Part shown: in pieces, positions 46,640 to 59,588 of the stretch
How positions within the stretch are numbered: the stretch's first letter is position 1
Layout: every line of letters starts with the position of its first letter
From: Monarcha castaneiventris obscurior
Taxonomy: Eukaryota; Chordata; Aves; Passeriformes; Monarchidae
Reading direction: 5' to 3'
Length of the DNA: 64,000 bases
Assembly (NCBI GenBank): GCA_026261815.1
Contig: JAMPIT010000059.1
Location: forward strand, 15,114,001-15,178,000
The notes under the pieces: generated by a model
Database searches by the model: none
What the model was told of the DNA's origin: nothing
Seen by the model: only the letters and a program-made list of their open reading frames with translations
Position numbers and translations under genes: made by a program

Positions 46640-49595
46640 CAGATTCCTAGGTGATCCAAACGAACCAGGCTTTCAGAATTGTAATCTTATTTCTATACCT
46701 ACACATGAAAGAACACAGATAATGGCAGGTGCTATTAAATCTTCATCTCCCTTCAAACCAATCATTTGAAATATGGATGCACTTGGGTAAGTCTGCATCT
46801 AGGTGGTATCCACATACTACTTGACAATAACCTGGCAGTTAATGTGCCCAAACTGCTATTCCTTATGCAGAAATATATATAGCAGGCCATTTTACGCTTG
46901 TGTTATGTTCCCTCCTGGTTTTAGCCACTTTTTCTTTCACTGTACAAAAAGTTGGTATCTCTTTCTAAGGCACAGAAAAATTCCTTATAATAAAGAAAAT
47001 AGCTGCATGAAAAGAAGACAGAGACATGTAAAATACTAGTGAATGTGAAAAGTCAGAAGTGTATCAGTGAAGTATTTCTCTTTAATCCTTTTATTCTACC
47101 CACATCTCTCTATTTGAAAGCCTTTAGCTTCCTTTCTTTCCCCTCTGAATTAAGCCCCTGCACTAATTGTTCTTCTAGCGGCCCTATCAGTAAATGAGTT
47201 TTATTTCAGTTTCTTTAAAAAAGAGGTGATTTCTAGTAACTAATTCACATCCCTCTTTCCTTTCAAAATAGGTTGAATTTTTACTAAACCATAAACCTGG
47301 GTACTATCTCTTAAGCTTCATGAATGTAACAGGACAAAACAGGGGTTTTTTTCTGCTGTAATATTTTCTGTGTTAAATTCAGCTGAATTTGACCTTTCAG
47401 CTCAGTTTAAAATCAAAAATTCAGATTTTCCAAGTATTTTTCACTTTTCTTTTTCAATGGAACTAGAAGTCAAATTTGAACTGATTTTATTACTAGTTTA
47501 CTTTGTTTCTGAAAGGAATATAGCAGTCTCAAAAAACTTTTTCCTGCACAAGCAGTAATTTCTACTTTCAAGTTAACATTTTAATCCTTGACACTTTGTA
47601 AATACTTCCCCTAAAGCAGCAAGGTGACAGGTTTTGCAAACACCTACATTGCATACTAGATGTAAAACCTTTAGCTTCTTAGCATGAACCTGTAAAGTTA
47701 GATAAAAGTCTGTGCTTAGAGATGTAAACAAAGTCTTAACTATTTTTTTATAGTTACCTGAATTAAAAAGTCAAAGTTTATTTAGATGCTCTTTAATTTT
47801 TGCTGTTTCTATTTCCTGTTAAGTGACTGCATATATTGTGAAATGCGTGTGAAAGCCTGAGGAGGATGTAGCAGTCTGTACATGTACACAAAGTACCTTG
47901 TACGTCATCATTTCCATCATTCACAAAGCTGAAGAAGCACAAGAGAATACTTAGTTCTCTGACCAGCATTCCCACCCACTCATGCAGGAAAATGAGATTT
48001 CTTATCAGCTAAACAACTTTTATCTCCACCTTCCCATCCATCTGCTGAATGGGAAGCGAGTTCAAATCAAGTGAACCGTTAAATTTCCCTGGAAATAAAA
48101 GGGTTTAGGCATCTTATAATATATTTTCCCGTCCTTCCCCTCTTCTTTCTCTTCAAATATTTTTTCCAAGTTTCTTTTTGAATATGACAAAAGACCTTTC
48201 AAGTATTTTCCTCTTGCAATAGCCAAAACCACCTTTGAGCTTCAGCGCCAGTCCGTGGGTTGCACTGGCTTCCTGGCAATCACTGTAAGTTGGTAAATAT
48301 ATTTAATTGAAACAAATATATCTGCAACCTTGAATATTGCACAGTATAAAATCAGATTAAAGAAAAGTTCTACTGACTTATCCCAGTGATAATATTTAGG
48401 TGTCACATTGATATCTAGGTAAGTTTCAGTATAAAAACAGGCTGTTGATCTGCCAGTCATTTAGGTCCGGCACCTGAGTGTGAACCACTCTGGACCTGTC
48501 CTGGCCCACATACCTGGCCCTCCTTCCCACAGCGAAGGCATTTTGGAGGTCACTCAGCTCTCATTCTGGCGTGCAGAGGCAGCCAGAGACCTGGGTACCT
48601 GGTTTGGAAGCAAGTTGCCTTTGTTTACTCTTTATAAATCAAATATTAACATTTGCAGAGATTTATGTATAGTTTTAATCTTACAGCATTCTGTCCAGTG
48701 CAGAGATTCACAAGGTTGTTGCCTCGCTCCTGTTTTTGGAGGCAAACCTGTCCCCAGTGAGAGTTCAAAGTGTAAGAGGTTTATTGAGCATTAGATTGGG
48801 CAAAGTGGGGAAGTGCTTCAATCTCCCCATTGAATCCTGGGTACCTCAACTGGGCAGAAAGAGACCATGTTGTCTTTGCTATTTTCAAAGGCATTCTCTG
48901 AGAAGATAAAACTTGAATCTAAAAAGAGGATATAATGATCAGCTGCATATTCTTAGCTGAATACAAGAAGTTCAGAGTAACCTTTAATATAAAATATTTG
49001 TCTGATCCCATCTAGTAGCTGCTCAACTGCCCAATGTTCATTAAATCACAGCAGTTGAAACACATTTCCCCTCTTTTCAGCTGCTTTCTGTATCTGAGTC
49101 CAGGGCTTCCACATTTATCAAGTACTAATACGTCTCTCTAAAGCAAGCACATGCTGTAGGTGGAGAGATATCACCCATCAGCCTGTCAGCCAAGCAAACA
49201 AAACCTGGCATACAAGTCCAAGTGAGTTGTGATTATTTCTTTGCAGAAAGATGTTCAGCAGAGCAGGGTACTCTGGAGATGCCACACATCCCACTCAGAG
49301 AGGTGCCAGAAATGTCTGTGCTATTTAAAGTATTCTGGGCATCAGGAATACAAGGGAATCTTAAACTGTCTCATGGTGTTAATTAAGTAGAGCTGGCCAG
49401 GTAGTTGCTTTCAAAACACTTTTAATAGATTTAACAGAACTAGTGACAGAAAAAGATGGCTTTTCATAAGCCTCTAGATTAAACAGGGATTTAAAAAAGA
49501 AAGCCAACAAAAACCAGACACAAACTCCCTAGCTTATATGTCCCGGTACTTCAGTTTCAAATGGAAGTATTTTATTTTCTTGTGACTTCTTGCTT
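46640..49595. other. unique AT-rich sequence, no confirmed gene
   Basis: A weak exon-like interval at 48223-48284 (TTTCCTCTTGCAATAG acceptor, perfect GTAAGT donor, 62 bases) is discussed as a finding. No repeats were recognised. Confidence 0.5.
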
Positions 49596-49599
49596 CTTG

Positions 49600-52005
49600 T
49601 CTAGACATTTCAGCACATTAATACTAGAAAAAAATGCAATTCAAAACAGCAACAGTTTGGTTGGTACAAAGTGGGCCAGAAGATTCCTAAAAAACCTGAA
49701 TTTTATGGTACATGTCCTAAGGGGGACAACTTTGAAAGAATCCCTTCATCTAGTGCCCAGAGTAGATGTTTACAGAGTGGGTTTCATAAGCTTGTTAACA
49801 GAGCGGATTTCATGAGTGGTCGGTGGCTGTCTTGGCCACAGTGACCGTGAAGTGATTGAGTTTAAAGTCTCTGTTGACAGGAAGAAGAGTGCCAGGAGAG
49901 CTTCAGCTCTGGTTGTGAGGAGAGCAGCCTTCAGGATGCCCAGGGAATTAGTGAGTGAGATCCCCTGGGAAAATGTTTTTGCAGCTCCTGGGGTCCATCA
50001 GCGCTGGTCACTTTTTAAAAATCACCTCCTAAGGGCACAGGAGCAGGGAATTCCCAAATGCTGGAAGTCAAGCAGGCAAGGCAGAAGACTGGCTTGGATG
50101 AACAGGAATCTTCCCTTGGAAATAAGGCAAAAAAGGAATGTGTACGTTCAGTGGAAGCAAGGTCAGCTGAAATGGAAATAATCCAGAGATGCTACTTGAC
50201 ACTGTAGGAGAAAATGCTTGTGGCCAAAGCGCACCTGGAGTTGAAGCTGACCAGAACTGTGGGGAACAATAAAAAGAGTTTTTTCAAAAATATTAATGGC
50301 AATAGGGAGTGTAAAAAATAATACAGTCTCATTACAGGATGAGAATGGTCACCTCACAAACAAGGACAGAGACAAGGCAGAGGTGTTTAATGCATTCTTT
50401 ATTTATCTCTGTCTTCAACACGGATGATGGGTCAAGGGGATCTCAGTACCCTGAGCTAGAGGGTCGAGACTGGAAAAAATGATCAATTGCCAGCTGACCC
50501 TGAAACTGTGCAGGATCTGCTGTTCCCTACAAATCTATGGGGCCTGGTGGAATTCCTCCAAGAATCCTCAGAGGTAGCTTATGTTATTGTAAAATCTTTC
50601 TCGATTTTTGAATAATTTTGGGAATCTGGAGAGGTCCCAGGTGACCGGAAGCTGGCAAACATTGTCCCAGTTTTCAAGAAGGGCAAGAAGGAAGACCCCA
50701 GAAACTACAGGCCTGCCATTCTTGCTTCAGTGCCTGGCAAAGTTATGGAGAAGATTATTCTGGGAGGTATTGAAAACACCTGAAATACAACAAAATCATT
50801 AGTCACAGCCAGCATGGCTTCATGAGAGGAAAGTCCTGCTTATCAAATCTGATTTCCTTTTATGACAAGGTAACCCACCCAGCTGATCAAGAGAAGCCAG
50901 CTGATGTAATCATTTTGGATTTCAGTAAAGATTTTGGTAATGTCTCTTACAGGATCCTTCTGGACAAAATGTCCAGCACACAATTGGATAAACAGATTGT
51001 GGATAGGTGGTGGGTCAGGCACAAAGGTTTATAACGAATGGGGTGACATCAGACTGGAGATCTGTCACTAGTGGGGTTCCACAGGCTTCCATCCTCAGCC
51101 CTGTGCTCTTCAACATCTTCATAAATGACTTGGATGCAGGACTGGAAAGGATATTGAGTAAGTTTGCAGATGACACAAAAGTGGAAGGAGCTGTTGACTC
51201 CCTCAAAGGCAGGGAGGTCCTACAGAGAGATCTTGGTAAATTAAAGGACTGGGCAATCACCAGCTGTATGAAGTTCAACAAGGGGAAGTGCCAGGAAGGG
51301 ATGGGGCAACCCTAGATGTACGTGCAGACTGGGGAATACGATGCTGCACCTGGGGGTCCTGGTTGGTGTCAAGTTGAACAGAGTCAGCAGTGTCCTGGCA
51401 GCCAGGAGGAGCAGCCGTGTCCTGGGCTACATCAGGTACAGCATCACCAGCCAGGCAAGGGAGGGATTGTCCTGCTCTGCTCTGCACTGGGGTGGCCTCA
51501 CCTCAAGTGCTGGGGGTAGTTCTGGGCACTGCAATATAAGAAAGACATTAAAGTCTTTCTCATTAAAGAGAGCATCCAAAGAAGGGCCATGAGGATGGTG
51601 AAAGATTTGGAGGGCAAGCTGTATGAGGAAGAGCTGAGGTCTTCTGGTCTGTTCAGCCTGGAGAGGAAGAGACTGAGAGGAGACCTCATTGTGATCTACA
51701 ACTTCCTCATGATGGGAAGAAGAGTAGCAGACACTGATCTCTTCTCCTAAGGGACCTGAAGTTGTGTCAGGGGAGGTTTAGGTTGGATATCAGGGAAAGG
51801 TTCTTTACCCAGAGGGTGGTTGGGCACTGGAACAGGCTCCCCAGGGAAGTGGTCACAGCACCAAGCCTGACAGAGTTCAAGTGTTTGGACAATGCTCTCA
51901 GGAACATGGTGTGATTCTGGAGCACGGCCTGTGCAGGCCTAAGAGTTGGACACAATGATCCCTGCGGGTCCTTTCCAACTCAGCCTAGTCTGATTCTGCG
52001 ATTCT
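49600..52005 (+). mobile_element. CR1 LINE, longest copy: endonuclease, reverse transcriptase and 3' end, all decayed
   Basis: Plus strand, about 2.4 kb. The left end carries the C-terminal part of the endonuclease: the block WARRFLKNLN, then GHSDREVIEF, where CR1 normally has SDHE, so the catalytic His is Arg (CGT at 49846-49848). A 121-codon frame (49816-50181) follows. The reverse transcriptase is recognisable as VPVFKKGKKEDPRNYRP, SQHGFMRGKSC, LDFSKDFGNV (normally KAFD), [16 protein letters not shown] and an intact FADDTK (FADD at 51163-51174). These sit in different frames with stops between them. The tail ends with GATTCTGCGATTCTGGGATT at about 52005, the CR1 terminal repeat. It cannot encode a working protein. 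The left limit is approximate. Confidence 0.95.
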
Positions 52006-52009
52006 GGGA

Positions 52010-52470
52010 TTGATTCAACCTTTTATTCTTATTAGTTGATTAGAGATATTTTCAAGTTCTTAACCCTTAAAACTTGCTCATGGAAAGAAAAATAACTTTT
52101 TAGTTACCAATAAGTCATGTTATTAGGCACAGGAATATTTCCTGCTAAAGGAAACGACATGAAGCATGCAAATCCAGCAAGAATAAAAACTGTCCTTAGC
52201 CTCTCTGTTGTGTCACTGTATCATTTCAAGGGTGGGTTTTTTTGTACTCTTCTGTTTTGTAATCGTTTTTAACAAAGAGAAAGGAGTATTTGATTCTGGA
52301 TGAAAAACAATGCTAACATTTTATTTTGGACACCAAATTTACCCAAAGATATCTGGGCTAACATGGGCATTATGTACCTGCAAGGAGAAGCTGGAGTGTC
52401 TAGAGGGCACAGAGAGGAGGGCATGCAAAGGCCTGCAGGCTTTCCACAATCCCACAGCTAGCTAGCAGGA
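52010..52470. other. AT-rich sequence between the CR1 and the CpG-rich patch
   Basis: No features were seen. Composition becomes more GC-rich to the right of about 52385. Confidence 0.5.
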
Positions 52471-52713
52471 CGTTTCCAGATGTGAGGTTACCAGGATTTC
52501 TTCCACCTGCAGCCGGACTAAGCAGTTTGTTAACGTGAACTGCCTCTGCCACCCTGTGGGAGCTTGCGGGAAGTGCTGGAGTGCCACGGAACCAGCAACC
52601 AGCATCCTGCACCGAGCCTAACCTTACCTTTCCATTACAGAGATCGCCCGGTGTTGCAATTCTCTGCCAGCCCGGCTGCCTGTGGGGAATCAACCCACGT
52701 GTCACACCGTCAA
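52471..52713. promoter_or_regulatory. small CpG-rich patch, possible promoter or first exon
   Basis: Eleven CpG dinucleotides fall in about 243 bases, against a nearly CpG-free neighbourhood. An E-box, CACGTG, is at 52696-52701. On the minus strand a strong donor, GGAAAG followed by GTAAGG, sits at the 52628/52627 boundary, with a CCCCACAG acceptor 52 bases upstream of it. This arrangement would fit a first or second exon of a minus-strand transcript. A poly-A-rich tract follows at 52754. No protein is recognised, so a regulatory or non-coding role is the most that can be proposed. Confidence 0.3.
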
Positions 52714-52753
52714 AGAAAGTTAATTTTTTCAGTTTTATTTCTCAATGGATTTG

Positions 52754-52798
52754 AGGAAAAAAAAAAAAAAGAAAAACAGAAAAAAAGAAAAAAAAGCA
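52754..52798. repeat. A-rich low-complexity tract
   Basis: A14 followed by GA5-, CAGA7- and GA8-type runs. It could be the tail of a plus-strand retrocopy, but no AATAAA precedes it and no parent sequence is recognised to the left. Confidence 0.85.
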
Positions 52799-52799
52799 C

Positions 52800-55700
52800 C
52801 ACCAAACTCCCAAAACTCTTGAATCTGAACAAGCGCAAACTTTGTGGTTGTCGTAATCTGAAGCTCTGTATTTGTCACAGAGATCCTCATCCTTCACAAA
52901 TCACTGTTGACTGATGAACAGCAAGGAAGATATTTCTCCAATAAAATACACATAACTTTAAATGGTGAAGGAAGAAGTGTCAGTAGACACTGCTCAAATG
53001 CATCAGTTAAAAGCTGTTTAGTTCCTGGGAAATTGTGTTTTGGTACAGGCATTTGCAGGCAATTCCAGAAACATGATCATATGTTTTTAAACCTTTTAAA
53101 GACTAGATGTAGTAAGAGTTACAGATATAAAATTCAGACACTAAAAAGCCCTGATTATTTTGTGTGGACTAGACCATTCATTTAAAAAAAAAAAAAAAAG
53201 AGTATCTTGGCATAGAGCATTCTGTGAACCCTTTCAATCACTTCTGTTCTAGGCATAATTGTAGACATACAACTTACCTAAGTGAGGATAACACAAAAAA
53301 AAGAGATTTTTTTACCATTCTAAAAATATTTAATCAGCGTGTGTTTGGCAAAGCTATCAGAAAGGTTCCTGCATGTTACACATACTCAGTAGTGGAGCTA
53401 GTTGGAAAAGAACTGGGGACAGAGGGGAGAAGTGTGCATTACCATTGCTGATTCTGCTTGTCTTTCTTTCTTCCTCTAGCTCATTCGAAATACAGAGCAT
53501 TTTTATTCCTTCCAACAAAACAAAGAAGATCTCAAGGCCTTCATGAAGACTAATGCAATTACCTAAAACATAGAAAAAACCAACAACCAGTTGTGTTAAT
53601 TATTGCGCCTAGTTTTTTATATTCATGTATGTGTATATGCACATACAAATGTGTTCATGTATAAATGACTACATATTTATATATACTGCTCCTTACACTC
53701 ATGAGAAAGGGAAACTGTGTTCTAAGATCTTAGTTCCCTGTAGGAAGAACTTTCATTGTAATATCAACTCGTAGATCAGCTACCTGTACCTGGGAAGGCC
53801 CAGGGTTAAAGGCTATTGATGGTATTACCTGATGCAGATGAAGTCTTCAGTTCCCAGCCTGGTCCTGCAGAAGAAAAGGGAGGATGGAATGAGGGACATC
53901 GTTACCATCCTGAAGTTTTCCAGCATCATCTGAGGGCAGATATTTTGATCCACTTGTATCCAGACCTAGGACAAATGAGGCCCTGTGAATTTTAATCTGA
54001 TTATCATTGAAATAATAGGCTCACTCTCTTTGTGTGAATTATGTGTACTTTACAAAAGTTGAGAGGTACACAAACATTGCTACATTGTGCCTCTCATTAT
54101 ATCTTACTTAACTTGAATGGCATTTAAATAATAGCCTTAACCTTCCTCTGATTTCTTGTGGAGTATTCCATCTTTATCTGGCTAACATTTATGTCCTGAC
54201 CTAGCTTCTTCTGTGTAGGATTTGAGGATATCTGATGAGGTATATACAGCCATAGAGGACATAATTAAAAATTACACTGGAAACCTGACATTAAACATTC
54301 CTGTTCTTCCCATGCTGTAGAGAAAAAAGCTGTGGGGGTTGATGGCTGCAAGCACCTTGCGGGGAAATCAAATTTCCTGAAGGATTGAGATCCTGCACAT
54401 TCTCCAATATGAACTTAAATTGCCCAAGTCAGTCAGTGCCCTGGGAAGTTGAGCCACAGGTCCTTCAGTTACTACAGCATTATGAGTCCCTTGAGGCATA
54501 AGGAGCTCTGATGTCTGGCACACTGAATTAGCATCCAGGAGGACCCAGCTTTAATTCCTTGATGTCTATTTTGCATTAACTATTTTGTTTTAAGCCACAT
54601 AGAGTCAAGACAATCCCCCAGCCTGGACTTATATGGAGCTAAGTAAACCAAGTCAGGCTCAGTGCCATGCCTCAATGTGCTAATGCAGAGCACCTAGTAG
54701 TGATTTGTCCATAGCATGACAGCCATCTACCATCTCTTTGATCCTTTTTTTATTACAGCAGAGGGCAAAAGGGTCCTTAGACCCTCTCCATGTGAAGGTT
54801 TGCTGCTGTGGCCCAAGATTCCACTCCATGCAAAGTGTTGCTACTACTTTGTCCCTGTTGAGGCTGGGTCTGGTTCTTTCCATGCTATTCAGGACACAGG
54901 CCCCTTCCTAGCTCTTGGCTGTACATCCTCCAGGCCCTGCTTTGTCGTGCAGGCAATGTTGGGATCTGAGAATACTCAGTCTCAGTTTATATTGCTAAAA
55001 CAGTAGTGAGAGCCTGGCCTGGGGCAAGGAAAGAGTCTAAAGAGCTCCCCCGTGACTCCCTTTCTGGCAAAGCTTCAGAAACCATCTCTGCTTTAGGCAT
55101 GGTCTTCCCCACATCCCAGGGTGGAGCATGTGCACCAAGCCAGGGATACCTCCACCCCCTTTCCTACCCCAAATGCACTCTGTGCCCCACCCAGCCAGAC
55201 TCTGTGGGAGAGGCAGGAGGGGACAGAAGAATGGGCAGCGTCATGGCAAACTTGCAAGCACACAGCATACCATATCACCTGCTGGTGCTCAGCCTCAGTT
55301 TTATCCCACCATTGCCCTGGATTTTTCTGGGAATGGACACTGATTTTTGATTCCCTTGTGCACCAAGGGGACTGGGAATACAGAACAGGGGAGAATTCTT
55401 CATCTCTCCTACATTGTCCTGCAAGGAGACACGGTGTAAGATATCACATGTGATCTCTCAAATGTGAGGTTTTTGGAAGAAATCAATGTTGACAAACACT
55501 ACTGCTCCAGAAATGGTCTGAATGGGGTAGGACTCTGGCAGAAGTAGCAACTGCTAAATAAGGGTAGTAAAACAACATCTGCACATACAGAAAGAGGTTT
55601 GGGAGTTCAGAGCCCTGTGTATTCTCTTTCTAAGATAACTCTAGTGAGAATGAAATAATGTAGAAGAGGTTTAATGCTCGGGAATCTAATCACATTGCTT

Positions 55701-57425
55701 TTTTTATTATTATTTAAACAACACATCTACTAAAATTCACTCAATGAAAGTTAAACAAGATCACTAACAACTTAATTTTCATTTGGTAATTCAAAGTCTT
55801 TCTGGAGATGTATGAGAAACACAAGAGAAAAGCTCTCTACCTCCATTAATGTTTTATGTCAGAGTTATAATTTTATTACAGAACTGCCTTGTCTCAGCCT
55901 CTGAGACTAGCATCATAACATCTTAGAGATTGCTATGTAGAGCAGTTTAATTACTATCTGATGGTTAGATCAACAGTGTGAAAATACTGAGCTCTGTTAT
56001 TCATGAACAAGACAGAAAAATTAAACCACTCATTGGAAATTGTTCTTTAAATACTTCTGCAATATCAGTGGGAATTGCTTTCCTAGATTAAAATTCCAAG
56101 TAATGCTCACTATCTATTTCTTTAAGATGGCTTTCTGTTTGGTTGGTTGTTTAGTTTTTTTGATCAGTGACAATAGATGGTATTTTCAGAATTACTTTGC
56201 AAGTAAGATTCCTACACCTCATCGATAATAAGGGTCCAAGCTTCCAAAACTTCAAAAAGCTATCCCTTACTTTTGAAATGTGAGCTGAAATCTAATTTTG
56301 TGACCACTTTTGGTGTTTGAATACAAAGGTATCTCTATTCATCTCAGTCATAGCATGTACTCTGCTAATAGCTTAATTCATTGGTCATTTTATTTAAATT
56401 GAAATGTGCCTTTTAAGTCAGACATTCAGAAATTTGTTGCTGGAATAATTTAACAGAGGCAAAAATCATATTGTAATTTTATGATGCTACAGAAAACACA
56501 GGCTTTTGAAAAAAACCCCAACCAAACAAACCACACTTTGGACTTATTGCACTAAATTACAGAAGATCTGAATTAGTTTGCTCAAAAGTAGCATTGTAAC
56601 ACTCCTCATAAATAGCCAAAAAAAAAAAGAATTAGAACTTTAAGTCTCCTAGAGGGTAGACCAAACCACGTTTCACGTTTTTTTAACAGCATGTATGATT
56701 CCTTTGAACAGGCCCTTCCTTAGTCCCAACCTGCTGAGAGTAATGAGCCTAGTTACAGGCAGAGAGAAGAAATTCACTTGTTGTTGTACAATTGGCATTT
56801 AGGAGCAAATGAAATCTATTTGGATGGTAATTCAACTAATAATGTAATGACTTGCCAGCTTTTCTCACATCTTAACGATGTACACTTATAAAATCCTCTA
56901 TGATGATGACAGGGTTCATTGGGTGGTTTTTTGAATGTCTAATTTTGTCTTGTGTATTCCAGGGTAGAAAACATTGGTGACTAAAATTGTTCAGAAGAGT
57001 CTCAGTCCTAGAATATATGAAGGGCTTAAGAGCATTGAAAAGCTTTTCAAGGATAGAATATAAATGAGCCCTGAACTCAAAGAAGAAATACCAGATTAAA
57101 AAACCCCAACGAAACCAAACAAAAGGAAAAGTGGTTAGAAGCAGACAAGAACCCCCTCTTGAATATTTCAATCCATTGCATATCAGAAAAGACTGAAAGT
57201 TAGTAGTCAGCCTAATGAGAAACCAAAGGGCAAAAAGATTGACTAATAAACAAGTTCTAAATGAGAAATGTTTTTTTCTAAACCAGAAATCAAGCATCCC
57301 AAAGAAATTTCTGGAATTTACGACATTCTTAGCACCTTTTCTTTCCACACACTCCACAGCTGTACCTGTGAGTTCGCAAATTGCATGGAAGACAATGTTG
57401 AGCATGCGCACATAAGGCACATGGC
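52800..57425. other. unique sequence, no confirmed gene
   Basis: An A run lies at 53182-53196. The exon-like segment at 53480 is listed separately. 54700-55450 is GC-richer with overlapping frames on both strands but nothing recognisable. A minus-strand frame of 182 codons (56872-57420) starts at GTG, has a Phe/Leu-rich middle, and ends next to the 3' end of the CR1 at 57431. It has no known domain. Confidence 0.5.
53480..53566 (+). other. exon-like segment (speculative terminal exon)
   Basis: The acceptor, TGCTTGTCTTTCTTTCTTCC followed by TCTAG, ends at 53479. From 53480 the first frame is open for 28 codons to a TAA at 53564-53566. The peptide begins L-I-R-N-T-E-H-F-Y-S-F-Q-Q-N-K and ends K-T-N-A-I-T. 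It looks protein-like but matches nothing I can name. No AATAAA was noticed in the next several hundred bases. The open length is within chance. Confidence 0.15.
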
Positions 57426-57430
57426 TCCAC

Positions 57431-57990
57431 TCAGAATCACAGAATCACTAAGGTTGGCAAAGATTTCCAAGATTGTTGAGTCCAACCTTTGACCAAACAC
57501 CACCATGTCAACTGAATCATAAGTGCCATGTCCAGTCTTTTCTTGAACACTTCCAGGGATGGTGACTCCACCACTTCCCTGGGCAGTCCATTCCTGACCA
57601 CACTTTCAGTGGAAAAATTCTTCCTGAAATCCAACATGAACCTCCCCGTTTGCATCTTGAGGCCGTTTCCTCTTGTCCTGTCACTTGTTGCCTGGAAGAA
57701 GCTGTATCCCACCTGGCTACACCCTCCTTTCAGGCAGTTGTAAAGAGCAATAAGGTCTCCCCTGAGACTCCTTTTCTCCAGGATAAACACTCCCAGCTCC
57801 CTCAGTTGCCCCTCAAATGACTTAGTCTCTAGACCCTTCACCAACTCTGTTGTCCTTCTCTGGAAGGACATTCCTGCACCTCAGCATCTTTCTTGAAGGG
57901 TCCAAAACCAAGCACAGTAGTCAAGGTGTGTCCTCACCAGTACTGAGAACAGGGCATGATCACTGCCTTGGTCCTGCTGACCAAACTATT
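57431..57990 (-). mobile_element. CR1 LINE, 5'-truncated, 3' end present
   Basis: Minus strand. The tail complement TCAGAATCACAGAATCACTA starts at 57431. A minus-strand frame of 144 codons (57437-57871) covers the ORF2 C-terminal tail, with the blocks [40 protein letters not shown] and [14 protein letters not shown]. Compared with the copy at 20908 it lost two codons in the 'HWNQLPRE' block (NGLPRE here). The reverse-transcriptase domain is absent. The long intact frame suggests moderate age. Confidence 0.95.
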
Positions 57991-57994
57991 CATG

Positions 57995-59585
57995 TGCTAT
58001 GCACAGCTACCCCACGAGTGTTGGTAGTCCAACACCTACAGTATCTGGGAAAGAATATAAATACACTGGGGAACCAGACAAGGTTCAGTCTCCTACAGCT
58101 GCTGCCCCAAGAGTGGTCTCTCCTCCCATGCCCATGCACCTCCATCATTGCCTACTGGATTTTGGGTGGCTCTTGCTACGTCCCTTTTGCGTTGCTGCAC
58201 AAAACCACAGTAAAAAACCCCCAAACTTCAGTATGGCAACCTCAAGGATGAGGAAGCCACCTTGTCAAAGCTGCAAGTGAAATGAGAGGACTTTTCTTCA
58301 CTGGAATGTGTTACAAGGTAGCCTGGGTCTGCCTTCTTTTGAGGCAAAGAGAAAGGTGCAGGGGTTTAACTGAAGCAGGAACACAAGCATTAGATGGGAA
58401 AGGTGGGAAAGAAAGGACTAAAACTGGAGACAGAGGGATGGAAACAGTGGTACTGAGGGGAAAATGCAAACATCTGAAAGAGAAGGGAAATTGATAGAGA
58501 TGAAGCTGGGCCAAGATACAATTGACATTCACAGCCCATACAATTCTCTAAGCAAGCTGTATTTAAAATCATCACAGGGCTGTAAAGCCTCTCTTCTTTC
58601 CCTTCTACTGCTCACTACTTCAGTTTGAACAACTTCACTGTGAGAGAGAGGCATAACCTGCAGGCTTCAGAGCAGGACCAGAACCATCTACATCAATGTC
58701 CTTAAAAAAGGCAGGTGGACATTCAGATTGAAAGCGGGACGCTAAACAAGGTTTTCACTGGTGCCTAAGAATGACAAATGAGAGTCTCCTAGAAAGACTT
58801 TGCTTAATAATACCCCTTGATACAATTTTCATAAATCATTACACATTGTACAAAAGAGTCAGTAGTTTTAAAAGAACCCCACTGGTCTTTCATCACTGTT
58901 GGTAACCCACATCATACAAACAGTATTTTCCAATGTATTCTAAATGCACATATTAACCAGCAAGTGGTCCTGTAGAAATTGAAATGGCCCCTTAAAGACC
59001 TTTGCCAGTTTGACAAAAACAGCATTTTGCTGGGAAATCTGTCCAAGTTAAGAGAATCATGGACTTAGCAGCATAGAAAAAACCCCAAACCTTTACTTGG
59101 AAACCAGTTTAAAAATTATTTAGTGTTTGTAGGCTGGTAAGAGATGTGGTAAGTTTTTTCCAGGCCCTAGGTCATCTGTCCCCTTGATCTTTCAGGCATC
59201 CTCTATTAAGAGCCTAGATTAAATTGTGTTGAAACACAAGGTTTTTTTTCTATGTCTATTCCTGTAAATTTAATTTGCTCTTTTGCTGTTAAAGCACAAG
59301 TAACTAGGTTAGTAAAAAGAAGGTAGATACAGTACTAGAAGTTGTACCAATCACAGGAAGAAGATCAGGATTAAAGCACCTAAGGGGTGAAAACCATAAC
59401 ATGCTGGTATTGCGTCCAAAGGACATAATAGAAACTGTACTGATGGAATAAATTAAAAGGAGGCTGGAAAGTTTATTTGAAGAGTATCGGTACAACGGTG
59501 CTTAGGAGATGAAGCACGTCATTCCAGGTCATAATTCCATTAAAGTTAATTTCTAGAATCTGGTTCTACTCTTTTCTGCTTAGAA
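57995..59585. other. unique sequence, no gene recognised
   Basis: 58280-58500 is purine-rich on the plus strand. Frames at 57999-58280 and 58282-58575 overlap on both strands and lack domains. No further CR1 sequence is recognisable left of the element's truncated 5' end. Confidence 0.5.
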
Positions 59586-59588
59586 CAC

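Noticed and set aside
50608..50802. Plus-strand frame of 64 codons inside the CR1
   Set aside because: It is a shadow frame; the adjacent frame carries the real CR1 blocks (VPVFKKGKKEDP, NYRP).
52400..52800. Possible processed retrocopy ending in the A-rich tract at 52754
   Set aside because: No AATAAA before the tract, no flanking duplication and no recognisable parent sequence.
58204..58282. Short peptide resembling a globin segment (NLKDEEATLSKLQV)
   Set aside because: The resemblance is a few residues only, with no further globin sequence on either side.
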